From positions 1 to 24,311 of the forward strand of contig CAYQAJ010000047.1 of NCBI GenBank assembly GCA_964415245.1: a stretch of DNA of 24,311 bases, given 5' to 3'. This DNA comes from CAYQAJ01 sp964415245 (GTDB taxonomy: Bacteria > Planctomycetota > Planctomycetia > Pirellulales > Pirellulaceae). The translations under genes and the position numbers were made by a program. Below are positions 16,836 to 24,311 of this stretch, piece by piece (positions within the stretch are counted from its first letter, which is position 1; each line of letters starts with the position of its first letter). The notes beneath the pieces were generated by a model that searched no databases, had not been told where the DNA came from, and saw nothing but the letters and a program-made list of their open reading frames with translations.

Positions 16836-18200
16836 ATGCCTGCCGCCGCCACGCCCAAACGCCAGCTTTCGCTCTTCGATTGCGTTTGTGTGATCGTAGG
16901 CATCATCATCGGCGCGGGAATATTCGAAACGACGGTGAACGTTGCTAGGAGTGCGGCCAGCGGCTGGCAGCTCATGACCGCCTGGCTCTTAGGCGGGGCC
17001 GTCTCGGTCATCGGCGCGATATGCTACGCCGAGCTGGCGACTTCGTTCCCTCGCGAAGGAGGCGACTACGCCTTTCTCTCCCTCGCCTTCGGCCGCCGCG
17101 CCGGATTCCTGTTCGCCTGGTGCGAATACGCGATCGTGCGCCCGGCCAACGTCGGCATGATGGCCTTTGTGTTCGCCCGATACGCCAGCCAGCTTTGGCC
17201 GATCTCGATCGATGCGAACCGCCCGCAGTTCGGCTTCATCGTCTACGCCGCCGCCGCGGTGATTCTGCTCACCGGGCTGCACGTGCTGGGCGTACGTGCC
17301 GGCAAGTGGATGCAGAACGCACTCACGACCGTCAAGGTGCTTGGGCTGCTGCTGGTGGTAGTGGTCGGCTTGGCTCTGGTGCCCGCGGCATCGCCCGCTG
17401 CCGCGACGCCGGTCGCGCCGGCAAGCGGCGGTGGATTCCGCATGGCCATGGTCTTCGTGCTGTTCACTTACGGCGGATGGAGGGAGATTTCCTACGTCGC
17501 CGCCGAAGTGCGCGATCCGCGCCGCAACCTGTTGCGATCGCTGCTCCTGGGCGTCGCCGCCGTGACGATCGTCTACGTGCTAGTGAACCTGTCGTTCCTG
17601 CGGGCGCTGGGACTGGAAGGGATGGCCAAGTCGCAGGCGATCGCCGTCGACACAGTTCGCCCCCGGCTGGGAAACTATGGAGCCGGAGCGATCGGCGTGC
17701 TGGTCTGCATCTCCTGCCTCGGGGCCATCAACGGCATGCTGCTGACCGGGGCGCGAGTCAATTACGCGTTGGGGACCGAGCACCGGCTGTTCTCGTGGCT
17801 GGGGCGGTGGAACGCGCGGCTCGACACGCCGCTGCAGTCGCTTCTGGTGCAGGGGCTGATCACGCTCGTGTTCGTGGTCGGGTTCGGCTGGTACGCAAAC
17901 GGCTTCGACCGATTGCTGCAATTCTCGGCCCCGGTCTTCTGGTGGTTTATCTTCATGGTGGGCGTTTCGCTGTTCGTGTTGCGCTTTCGCCGGCCTGACG
18001 CAATGCGACCGTACCGCGCGCCGCTCTATCCCTGGGTGCCGCTGGTCTTCTGCCTGTCGTCGGCGTTTATGATACTCGCCAGCCTCGAATACGCGCTTTC
18101 CGGCGGATCGTACGAAGCACTGCTCACCGTCGCGGTTCTCAGCGTGGGCTTGGTGCTGTGCCTGTTCGACACCCCGCGCGTTTCGGCGAAGAATGTGTGA
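16836..18200 (+). CDS. APC-superfamily amino acid permease
   Basis: A 454-residue multi-pass inner-membrane transporter. The start at 16836 is chosen because LSLFDCVCVIVGIIIGAGIFET, the TM1 signature with the GAGIF unwound substrate site (quoted here in total 22 residues only as motif halves LSLFDCVCVIV and GIIIGAGIFET), follows directly; the longer frame upstream runs opposite the PLP gene and is not real. About twelve hydrophobic segments are visible, with the family's CYAELATSFPREGGDY motif after TM2. It probably carries amino acids by proton or exchange coupling, substrate unknown. No ribosome site precedes the ATG, and a TATGCT hexamer 7 nt upstream allows a leaderless transcript. The divergent PLP enzyme hints at sulfur amino acid transport, which is inference. 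Confidence 0.85.
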   Translation: MPAAATPKRQLSLFDCVCVIVGIIIGAGIFETTVNVARSAASGWQLMTAWLLGGAVSVIGAICYAELATSFPREGGDYAFLSLAFGRRAGFLFAWCEYAIVRPANVGMMAFVFARYASQLWPISIDANRPQFGFIVYAAAAVILLTGLHVLGVRAGKWMQNALTTVKVLGLLLVVVVGLALVPAASPAAATPVAPASGGGFRMAMVFVLFTYGGWREISYVAAEVRDPRRNLLRSLLLGVAAVTIVYVLVNLSFLRALGLEGMAKSQAIAVDTVRPRLGNYGAGAIGVLVCISCLGAINGMLLTGARVNYALGTEHRLFSWLGRWNARLDTPLQSLLVQGLITLVFVVGFGWYANGFDRLLQFSAPVFWWFIFMVGVSLFVLRFRRPDAMRPYRAPLYPWVPLVFCLSSAFMILASLEYALSGGSYEALLTVAVLSVGLVLCLFDTPRVSAKNV

Positions 18201-18343
18201 ATGCTTGTCGGTCGCGAAGCGGCAATGCTTGTGCCGGTTTTGACGACAGGCTGAGGCCGCCGCCGTCCGACATTTCTATAGGGCACTCCCACCCCCGCGC
18301 ACCCGTTGCGCCCCCGCCCGTACATTGCACCCGCCCGCCGCCG

Positions 18344-18378
18344 GCTGAAGGCTGAAAGCTGAGAGCTGACAGCAGAAA
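18344..18378 (+). repeat. 7-bp tandem repeat GCTGANA
   Basis: Four consecutive heptamers (GCTGAAG, GCTGAAA, GCTGAGA, GCTGACA) and a degenerate fifth (GCAGAAA) lie upstream of the GAF-HlyD gene. Such short arrays are mobile or slippage-prone intergenic repeats in planctomycete genomes as I recall them. Confidence 0.7.
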
Positions 18379-18384
18379 ACCGCG

Positions 18385-18420
18385 GTCCATCCAGTCCATG
18401 CCGTCCCTACCGTCCACTGC
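18385..18420 (+). repeat. 9-bp tandem repeat spanning the start codon
   Basis: Four nonamers with the form GTCCNNNCC or close (GTCCATCCA, GTCCATGCC, GTCCCTACC, GTCCACTGC) cover the assigned ATG at 18398 and code for the first residues MPSLPST of the GAF-HlyD protein. This makes the start call uncertain. Confidence 0.65.
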
Positions 18421-20482
18421 CCCGAGTCCGCAGCGCGTCGACTCCGGCCATCGTGCTGACGCCGACGGCGCGGTGGCAAGCACACGAAATCGCATTCAGG
18501 AGCTGGCGCAACAGATTGCCCAACTGGCAAAGTCCGACTGTCTGCCCGATGCGTTCTGCCAGGGGTTTTTGACGCGGCTGGTCGAGGCGCTGGGAGCTCG
18601 CGAGGCAATTCTCTGGCAGTCGAGCGACGTGGGCGACTCGGGCAAACAAGGCTTGCAGTCGAGCGAGGTCGCGAAGCCGCTGGTCGTGTGCCGCGCCAGC
18701 GCCGACGAAACCAAACCAACGATCTCGCCGCGACTCACTGAGCTGGTAACCGAGGTGCTTGCTGATGGCCGACCGCGACTCATACCGGCCGGCGAAGGCC
18801 GCGCGGCGTCCGACTCATTGCTGCTACTGGCTCCGATTGTCGTAACCGGGGACGTGCGCCGCGTCGTGCAAATCGCCCAGCGGCCCGTCGAAAGCGCGGC
18901 CGCTCAGCGCGGCTACCTGCGATTCCTGGCGCAAATGTGCCACGTGGCCGCGGACTACTTTACGGCACAGCGGCTTCGGCAGCTTTCGGAGTGGCAGGGT
19001 TCGTGGGGCGAAATTGAAGAATTCATCGCCTCCGTTCACCGCCGGCTCGACCTGAACGAAACCGCGATGGCCATCGTGAACGAAGGGCGGCGCCTGGCGC
19101 AATGCGATCGGGTGAGTCTCGCCGTTTGCCGCCATCGCCGCTGCCGTATTCAGGCCACCAGCGGCGTCGACTCGGTCGACCGCCGCGCTCAGCAAGTGTC
19201 GCGACTCGAACGATTGGCCGAAGCGATCGTGGCGACAGGTCAGTCCCTTTGGTATGCCGGCAGCGCAAGCGACCTGGCACCGCAGATCGAACAAGCTCTG
19301 CACGAATTGCTCGATCTCGTGCCGTCGCGCGGTCTCGCCGTTTTGCCGTTATTTGCGCCTTGCGACGATGACGCGGCAGCCGACGCCGACAATCGCAGTC
19401 GCGCGGGCAACCGTGTCTCACGCCCCATCGGCGCCCTGATCTTCGAGCAGACGTCTGGCGACGACCACACACTCCGCACTTGGGCCCCGCGACTCGCGCA
19501 GCATAGCGCCGCCGCCCTCTCCAACGCCTTGGACCATCATTCGATTTTTCTGCTACCGTTGTGGCGGCGGCTGGCGAAGGTGCAGGAGCGGCTCACCGGT
19601 TCAATTCCCAAATTGCTCATCGCGATTGCCGCGGTGTTCGTTGTGGCCGTCGCGCTATTCGCCATTCCCGTCGACTTCACCGTCAAGGCCACGGGCCGAC
19701 TCCGGCCAGCGGAGCGGCGCGAAGTCTTCGCCGAAGTCGACGGCGTGCTCGTCGATGTCGAAGTCGATCATGGCCAGCAAGTCGAAACGGGCCAGGTGCT
19801 TGCCCGGCTCCGCAGCACCGACCTGGAATACGAAATCGCCGGCCTCATCGGAAAGAAGACCACCGCGCAGGAGCGCATGAGCGCCGTGCAGCGCGCCATG
19901 TTGGACGGCCGCCAGCTTGGCCCCGACGATCAAAATCGCCTAGCGGGCGAGCTGGCCGAGCTGCGCGAAGCGGTCGCCGGCGTGAATCGCCAAATCGCCC
20001 TCTACCGCCGCAAGGAGGAGCAGCTAACCGTGCGCAGCCCGCGCGACGGGCAAGTCGCCACGTGGCAGGTGCGCGACGCGCTGCTCCATCGCCCGGTTGT
20101 AACCGGACAAGCGCTCATGACCGTGGTCGATCCCGACGGTCCCTGGGAGATCGAGCTCTACGTGCCCGAGCGCCGCATGGGGCACGTACTCCGGGCCAGT
20201 AAGTCGTCCGAAGCTGAGTTACCCGTGCAGTTCGCCCTCGCCTCGCATCCCGGCACGCGACTCGTCGGGCGGGTGACCGAGATCGACACTCAGGCCGAGG
20301 TCCGCGACGGTGAAGGCAGCACGGTGCTCGTGCGCGTGGCGATCGATCGCGACTCGCTCCCCGACCTGCGCGATGGGGCGCAAGTAACGGCGCGAGTCGA
20401 ATGCGGCCGCCGCTCGCTCGGGTTCGTGCTATTTCATGATCTAATCGAAACCGTGCAGTCGAAAGTCCTGTTTTGGCTGTAG
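18398..20482 (+). CDS. GAF-GAF-TM-HlyD membrane fusion protein
   Basis: A 694-residue protein with an unusual order. Residues about 50-190 and 208-380 are two GAF-like domains, the first more degenerate, predicted cytosolic. A single transmembrane helix (about 405-423) follows. Then comes a HlyD-type adaptor: a lipoyl half-motif (FAEVDGVLVDVEVDHGQQVETGQVLARL, residues 444-471, shown as its key pattern V-D-G-V and G-Q-V), a helical hairpin (about 472-545), the second lipoyl half RSPRDGQV and a beta-barrel (about 580-670). Ligand sensing by GAF could thus be coupled to a periplasmic adaptor. The next adaptor gene begins 15 bp after the stop, so they share an operon. The N-terminal residues come from a tandem repeat; GTG at 18473 is an alternative start. 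There is no good ribosome site at either start. Confidence 0.82.
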   Translation: MPSLPSTAPSPQRVDSGHRADADGAVASTRNRIQELAQQIAQLAKSDCLPDAFCQGFLTRLVEALGAREAILWQSSDVGDSGKQGLQSSEVAKPLVVCRASADETKPTISPRLTELVTEVLADGRPRLIPAGEGRAASDSLLLLAPIVVTGDVRRVVQIAQRPVESAAAQRGYLRFLAQMCHVAADYFTAQRLRQLSEWQGSWGEIEEFIASVHRRLDLNETAMAIVNEGRRLAQCDRVSLAVCRHRRCRIQATSGVDSVDRRAQQVSRLERLAEAIVATGQSLWYAGSASDLAPQIEQALHELLDLVPSRGLAVLPLFAPCDDDAAADADNRSRAGNRVSRPIGALIFEQTSGDDHTLRTWAPRLAQHSAAALSNALDHHSIFLLPLWRRLAKVQERLTGSIPKLLIAIAAVFVVAVALFAIPVDFTVKATGRLRPAERREVFAEVDGVLVDVEVDHGQQVETGQVLARLRSTDLEYEIAGLIGKKTTAQERMSAVQRAMLDGRQLGPDDQNRLAGELAELREAVAGVNRQIALYRRKEEQLTVRSPRDGQVATWQVRDALLHRPVVTGQALMTVVDPDGPWEIELYVPERRMGHVLRASKSSEAELPVQFALASHPGTRLVGRVTEIDTQAEVRDGEGSTVLVRVAIDRDSLPDLRDGAQVTARVECGRRSLGFVLFHDLIETVQSKVLFWL

Positions 20483-20497
20483 GAAGAGGAATCGCCC

Positions 20498-21451
20498 ATG
20501 AACCTTGCCAGCGTCGTTCTACTATCGGCCGTCGCGTTTGGCAGTCCGTCCGGTGCTTCCGCGACCACCGCCGCGAATACCGGCGACGTGCGACTTTCGC
20601 GTTGTTTGGTCTCGCTGATTGAAGACGTGCAGGTGCCCGCCCTTGAACCAGGGCCGCTGGCCGAAGTGCACGTGGGCGAAGGAACGCTCGTCCGTCAGGG
20701 CGAACGGCTGGCAACAATCGACGACCGCCAGGCCCAACTGCAAAAGCTGGCCGCCGAGCGCGAGCGCGACGCCGCGAAGGCGCGGGCGGAGAGCGACATC
20801 GAGGTGCAATACTCTCAAGCGGCGTTCGAAGTAGCTGACGCCGAGCTTCGCCAGAACGAAGACGTGAACGCCCGCGCCCCCGGTTCCGTTCCCGTCGCCG
20901 AGCTGCGCCGCTTGAAGCTCACGCGCCGCCGCGCCGAATTGCAGATCGACAAGAGCCGCCTCGATCAGCAGCTTGCCGGAATGACCGCCGCCGCCCAGCA
21001 GGTGGCCGTCGACGTGGCCGACGAGAGCATCCGCCGACGGCAAATCGACTCGCCCATTGACGGCATGGTCGTGGCGCTGTTGCATCGACGTGGCGAATGG
21101 GTCAACGCCGGCGACGCCGTGGCTCGCGTCGTGCGGATGGACCGCATGTGGGTCGAGGGCTTTTTGAGCGCCGCCGACTTCGATCCTGCCCAGATCGACG
21201 GGCACGCCGTCGAGGTGCGCTTCGAGTTGGCACGCCAGCGCACCGCGCAACTGCCGGGAAAGGTGGTGTTCGTCAGTCCGCTGGTGCAGGCGGGGAACAA
21301 GTTTCGCGTGCGAGCCGAAGTCGTCAACCGCATGGAACAGGGGCAGTGGCTGCTGCGGCCGGGCACCGAGGTCGATATGACGATTTCGCTCGGACCGGTG
21401 GGGCACGGTGAAGCCGTGACGCGGGGACACGGCGACACGGCGACGCGGTGA
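20498..21451 (+). CDS. HlyD-family periplasmic adaptor protein
   Basis: A 317-residue membrane-fusion-type adaptor. GAGGA lies 7 nt before the ATG, and an N-terminal signal (cleavage near residue 22) exports it. The lipoyl half-motif VPALEPGPLAEVHVGEGTLV (about 46-65), an Arg/Ala/Glu-rich alpha hairpin (about 78-180), the second half-motif IDSPIDGMVVALL and a beta-barrel ending VDMTISLG are in canonical order. Such adaptors link inner-membrane transporters to outer-membrane channels. It is cotranscribed with the GAF-HlyD gene and precedes the M50-HlyD gene. The last about 15 residues (GHGEAVTRGHGDTATR) come from a short nucleotide repeat and are probably not functional. No transporter ATPase or RND pump is adjacent. 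Confidence 0.88.
   Translation: MNLASVVLLSAVAFGSPSGASATTAANTGDVRLSRCLVSLIEDVQVPALEPGPLAEVHVGEGTLVRQGERLATIDDRQAQLQKLAAERERDAAKARAESDIEVQYSQAAFEVADAELRQNEDVNARAPGSVPVAELRRLKLTRRRAELQIDKSRLDQQLAGMTAAAQQVAVDVADESIRRRQIDSPIDGMVVALLHRRGEWVNAGDAVARVVRMDRMWVEGFLSAADFDPAQIDGHAVEVRFELARQRTAQLPGKVVFVSPLVQAGNKFRVRAEVVNRMEQGQWLLRPGTEVDMTISLGPVGHGEAVTRGHGDTATR
21404..21449 (+). repeat. Short repeat forming the C-terminal tail of the HlyD gene
   Basis: CACGGCGA occurs twice in direct tandem within a CACGGYG-rich stretch that codes for the final residues of the adaptor. The conserved barrel ends before it, so the repeat appears to have extended the reading frame. Confidence 0.5.
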
Positions 21452-21462
21452 GGGGAGTGTCG

Positions 21463-21481
21463 CCTCTCGCTCCGCGAGAGG
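21463..21481. repeat. Perfect 8-bp hairpin in operon spacer
   Basis: CCTCTCGC-TCC-GCGAGAGG is a perfect stem with a three-base loop, 12 nt after the HlyD stop, followed by GCGTTCTTT. It looks like an interspersed palindromic repeat and could weaken read-through into the M50 gene. Confidence 0.55.
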
Positions 21482-21549
21482 GCGTTCTTTCGCAGAACGA
21501 GATACGACAGGGCGACCGCAGGTTGGTGCTGGCGGATAGGAGTCCAAAT

Positions 21550-21575
21550 CACTCCCACGCAGGCGGGAATCCAGC
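21550..21575. repeat. REP-like element
   Basis: TCCCACGCAGGCGGGA (21553-21568) is a near-palindrome (one mismatch) flanked by ACTC and ATCCAG. It resembles the CCCGCGCAGGCGGGAATCCAG type of repeat that I recall from many bacterial genomes. It sits just before the ribosome site of the M50 gene. Confidence 0.5.
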
Positions 21576-21601
21576 GATTGCCGCCCACGGAAGGATGTTG
21601 C

Positions 21602-23836
21602 ATGAGCTCCCCAGCAGCCGCTTCCGACGCTCGCGCAGGCAAACCGCTCGCGGTGCGCATGCGGCCCGATCTGATCGTGCGGCGGCAGTCGTGTCAGGGG
21701 GCGGCGTCGTGGATCGTGAAGGACCCGCTAAGCCTGGCGTACTGGCGGTTCGACGACGAGGAGTTCGCGATTCTGGAAATGCTCGACGGCCGGTCGAGCC
21801 TCGAAGAGATCGCCGCGCGGTTCGGCCGCCGCTTCGCCCCCCGACGCATCACGCCCACCGAACTGCAACAGTTCATCGGCCAATTGCACACGAGCGGCTT
21901 GGTGCTGGCCGATGCTCCAGGCCAGGGCCAGCAACTCATGCAGCGGCGTCGGCAAGCCGCAAAGAGCCGGCTGCATGCCGCGCTGGGCAACGTGCTGGCG
22001 ATGCGCTTCCCCGGCGTCGATCCCGATCGGTTTCTCGATTGGCTCCAGCGGCGTGTCGGCTGGCTGTTTTCGGCGCCGGTGGTCATCGCAGGGTTATTGC
22101 TCGCAGCCAGCGCGCTGCTGCTGGTACTGACCAACTTCGAGGCGTTTTGCGGCCGGCTACCCGCACTGCGCGGACTGTTCGCGCCCGGCAATTGGTTGTT
22201 GCTGGCGGTCGTGCTGGCCGGCACCAAGGTGCTGCACGAGTTGGGGCACGGTTTGGCCTGCAAGCGGCTCGGCGGCGAGTGCCACGAAATGGGTCTGATG
22301 CTGTTGGTGCTCACGCCGTGTTTGTACTGCGACGTATCCGACTCGTGGCTGGTGGCAAGCAAATGGCGCCGCGCCGCTATCGGCGCCGCGGGCATGTACG
22401 TCGAGCTGCTCATTGCGTCGGTCTGCACGTGGTTGTGGTGGTTCACCAATCCGGGGCCGCTGCACTACCTGTGTCTGAACGTGATGTTCGTCTGCTCGGT
22501 CGGCACGCTGCTGTTCAACGCCAACCCGCTACTTCGCTACGACGGCTACTACATCCTCAGCGACCTGGTCGAAATCCCCAACCTGCGGCAAAAGGCCAGC
22601 CGCCTGCTGACGGGCACCGTGAGCTCGTGGCTGCTCGGGCTACCGCCGCAGTCCGATGCGCTTCTGCCGCGCCGCCACAAAACATTGTTCGCGGTGTACG
22701 GCGTGTCGGCCGTCGTTTATCGCACAGTGCTCGTGGTGACGATCCTATGGTTCGTGTGCCGCGTGCTCGAGCCGTACGGGCTGAAGATTGTCGGGCAATT
22801 GCTGGCCGCGATCGCACTGTACGGAATCGTCGTCTACCCGCTGTGGCAACTAGTCCAATCGATTCGAACCGATCGTTCGAGGTTAGCGAAAATGAAAAAG
22901 CCTCGCTTGCTTGTGAGCCTGTCGGCATGCCTCCTGGTGGCGGCCGTCGTCGTTTTCGCGCCGGTTCCCTACCGCGTCGAGTGCCCGGCGTACGTGCAGC
23001 CGCGGGGAGCCGAATCGATCTACGTGACGGTGCCGGGCGTGCTGCGCGAGATTCACGTTGCCCCCGGCGAGCGCGTCGTCGCCGGGCAGCCGATCGCAAG
23101 AATCGAAAACGTCGACATGGAGCTGGCCGTCGAGCGGCTCGACTCCGAGCACGCCGAGCTAGAGGTGCGGCTCACGAGCCTGCGCCAGCGCAGCCTGGTT
23201 GACGAATCGGCCTCGCTCGAAATCGCGCAGCTCGAAGAGGCGATTGCCGCCGTCGAGCAGCGCCTGGCCAACCGCCGCCGCGATCTCGACTGGCTGATCG
23301 TCCGCGCGCCGGCCGATGGCGTGATCCTGCCGCCGCCCCACCGCCCAAAAGTCGACAACGCCGCCACGCTCCCCACTTGGTCGGGCCGCCCGCTGGATGA
23401 TGCCAACTTGGGCGCCCATCTAACGGCTGGAACGCTGCTGTGCCAGGTCGGCGATCCCGGCAAGCTAGAAGCGGTGCTCGCCGTCGATCAGGCATACGCG
23501 CCGTACGTACACGAGGGCCAGCGAGTCGATATCCAGCTCGAATCGCGGCCCGGCCAACTTCTCACGAGTAACCTCACTCAAGTGGCCCGCGTGAACATGA
23601 AGTCCGCCCCGGCCGTCCTCTCAATGAAATCGGGCGGCGACCTGGCCACCTCCGCCGATTCCCACGGCCGCGAGCGCCCATTCAGTGCCACGTATCAGGC
23701 GAGCACACCGCTCGACATTGGTGACATCGGCGACATCAACGTGCCACTAAGCTCCCGAGGCCACGCCCGCGTCCACGCCGGCTACCGCCCGCTAGCCACC
23801 CGCGCCTGGGACACCCTCGGCCGCACGTTCCGCTAA
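21602..23836 (+). CDS. PqqD-like/M50 site-2-type metalloprotease/HlyD fusion protein
   Basis: A 744-residue inner-membrane protein. ATG at 21602 has GGAAGGA 6 nt upstream, better than TTG at 21578. Residues about 18-102 match a PqqD-like winged helix (WIVKDPLSLAYWRFDDEEF, ILEMLDGRSSLEEIAARF, then a helix ending LHTSGLVL). Residues about 155-420 are a multi-pass M50 domain with the zinc motif HELGH (212-216) and NANPLLRYDGYY (306-317) supplying the third ligand Asp314. A last TM helix (about 435-452) leads to a HlyD arm: VPGVLREIHVAPGERVVAGQ (477-496), a coiled coil (about 505-570), RAPADGVILPP and a barrel. PqqD-like domains bind peptide precursors in RiPP pathways, and M50 enzymes cut within membranes, so peptide cleavage coupled to export is a reasonable inference. 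A weak hairpin (ACGGC/GCCGT, 23842-23859) follows the stop. Confidence 0.87.
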   Translation: MSSPAAASDARAGKPLAVRMRPDLIVRRQSCQGAASWIVKDPLSLAYWRFDDEEFAILEMLDGRSSLEEIAARFGRRFAPRRITPTELQQFIGQLHTSGLVLADAPGQGQQLMQRRRQAAKSRLHAALGNVLAMRFPGVDPDRFLDWLQRRVGWLFSAPVVIAGLLLAASALLLVLTNFEAFCGRLPALRGLFAPGNWLLLAVVLAGTKVLHELGHGLACKRLGGECHEMGLMLLVLTPCLYCDVSDSWLVASKWRRAAIGAAGMYVELLIASVCTWLWWFTNPGPLHYLCLNVMFVCSVGTLLFNANPLLRYDGYYILSDLVEIPNLRQKASRLLTGTVSSWLLGLPPQSDALLPRRHKTLFAVYGVSAVVYRTVLVVTILWFVCRVLEPYGLKIVGQLLAAIALYGIVVYPLWQLVQSIRTDRSRLAKMKKPRLLVSLSACLLVAAVVVFAPVPYRVECPAYVQPRGAESIYVTVPGVLREIHVAPGERVVAGQPIARIENVDMELAVERLDSEHAELEVRLTSLRQRSLVDESASLEIAQLEEAIAAVEQRLANRRRDLDWLIVRAPADGVILPPPHRPKVDNAATLPTWSGRPLDDANLGAHLTAGTLLCQVGDPGKLEAVLAVDQAYAPYVHEGQRVDIQLESRPGQLLTSNLTQVARVNMKSAPAVLSMKSGGDLATSADSHGRERPFSATYQASTPLDIGDIGDINVPLSSRGHARVHAGYRPLATRAWDTLGRTFR

Positions 23837-23927
23837 GGTTCACGGCGACAGTGTGCCGTAAGAAAGATTGTTGCCGATTCGACGCAGCCCTCAACTGCTG
23901 ACCGAGGAATGGCCCGAAGCTCCGTTT

Positions 23928-24281
23928 TTAAGCCAGCATGGCCCGCATCGGTTCCAGCGAGCGCTTGAATGGGTTGAGCACCAGGCCGAGAATCTCCAGC
24001 GTGACTGCGCCGAGAAGCGGCTCGTCGCCCGGCTCGCCCAGGATGACGGGCGTGTGCCCGTCGCCCTGCGGCAGGGAAATGTGGCACTCCGAAATCCCGC
24101 GCTCGACCTTGGTGCCGTCGGCCAAGGTGAAAGTCATCATGCGCTTACGCTTCAGGCCCAGCGCCTTCCAGTCCTTATGCGGAAGCAGCGTGTAGACGGC
24201 GCCGCTATCGACAAGAAACTCAATCGTGAGTTTCTTCTTCTTACCGTTGCTCACCACGCCTTCGATGAAGGTCAGTGCCAT
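23928..24281 (-). CDS. Retropepsin-like clan AA aspartic protease
   Basis: A 117-residue protein. Its start at 24281 has GAGAG 8 nt upstream. The active-site motif FLVDSGA (Asp25, Ser26, Gly27) follows two beta strands (EGVVSNGKKKKLTIE), and the second hallmark appears as EPLLGAVTLEILGL, a form of the LLG motif preceding the conserved hydrophobic helix. The single catalytic motif and length of about 110 residues fit a homodimeric retropepsin-like enzyme, often annotated as a clan AA aspartic protease in bacteria. No signal peptide is seen, so it is probably cytosolic; substrates are unknown. It converges on the M50-HlyD gene over a 91 bp gap, so a link to the export module is only positional. 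These genes also occur in toxin-antitoxin-like small clusters, not judged here because the window ends. Confidence 0.85.
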   Translation of the reverse strand: MALTFIEGVVSNGKKKKLTIEFLVDSGAVYTLLPHKDWKALGLKRKRMMTFTLADGTKVERGISECHISLPQGDGHTPVILGEPGDEPLLGAVTLEILGLVLNPFKRSLEPMRAMLA

Positions 24282-24311
24282 GCGAATGTCTCTCGGTGAG
24301 TCGGGGCGACA

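Noticed and set aside
21448..23202. 584-codon plus-strand open frame overlapping the M50 gene
   Set aside because: Arg/Ala-rich frame-shifted shadow. The real frame carries the HELGH and NPLLRYDGYY motifs.

Overview
The window is high-GC DNA (a metagenome-style scaffold with a 100-N gap) that looks like a Planctomycetota genome, most likely Pirellulales-like. The assignment rests on protein families I associate with that phylum rather than on rRNA: PQQ-like beta-propeller lipoproteins, a secreted solo STN-domain protein, an exported TPR-CHAT protein, a degenerate receiver protein, a large secreted protein family of unknown function, and short palindromic repeats between genes. No rRNA, tRNA, CRISPR array, IS transposase or phage gene was seen.

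Layout. 1-359 is leader DNA. 360-6432 (+) holds two large PQQ-propeller lipoproteins and a pseudo-receiver whose start lies 4 nt after the second lipoprotein. 6633-6962 (+) is a small basic, histone-H1-like-tailed protein, facing a secreted STN-domain protein (7161-7784, -) across a nested palindrome. A lipoprotein (8076-8771, +) diverges from the STN gene with plausible promoters on both sides. A two-helix membrane peptide follows (9000-9200, +). An exported TPR-CHAT protein (9359-12279, -) is interrupted by the assembly gap. A tiny lipoprotein (12704-12937, +) converges on a secreted protein of unknown function (13184-14860, -) across a long imperfect palindrome. infA (15104-15325, -) and a Cys/Met-metabolism PLP enzyme (15474-16658, -) follow, and an APC-type permease (16836-18200, +) diverges from the PLP gene.

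The most distinctive part is 18398-23836 (+), a co-directional set of three membrane proteins. They are a GAF-GAF-TM-HlyD adaptor, a periplasmic HlyD adaptor, and a fusion of a PqqD-like (RiPP-recognition-type) domain, an M50/site-2-protease-like intramembrane metalloprotease (HELGH plus NPLLRYDGYY) and a HlyD arm. The first two genes are 15 bp apart; the third follows a 150 bp spacer carrying two short palindromic repeats. The architecture suggests a cytosolic-sensor-coupled peptide processing/export complex. No precursor peptide, ATPase, RND pump or TolC gene is visible here, so substrate and export route are unknown. A retropepsin-like aspartic protease gene (23928-24281, -) converges on the module.

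Most other genes are envelope or periplasm proteins. The housekeeping content is infA, the PLP enzyme and the permease.
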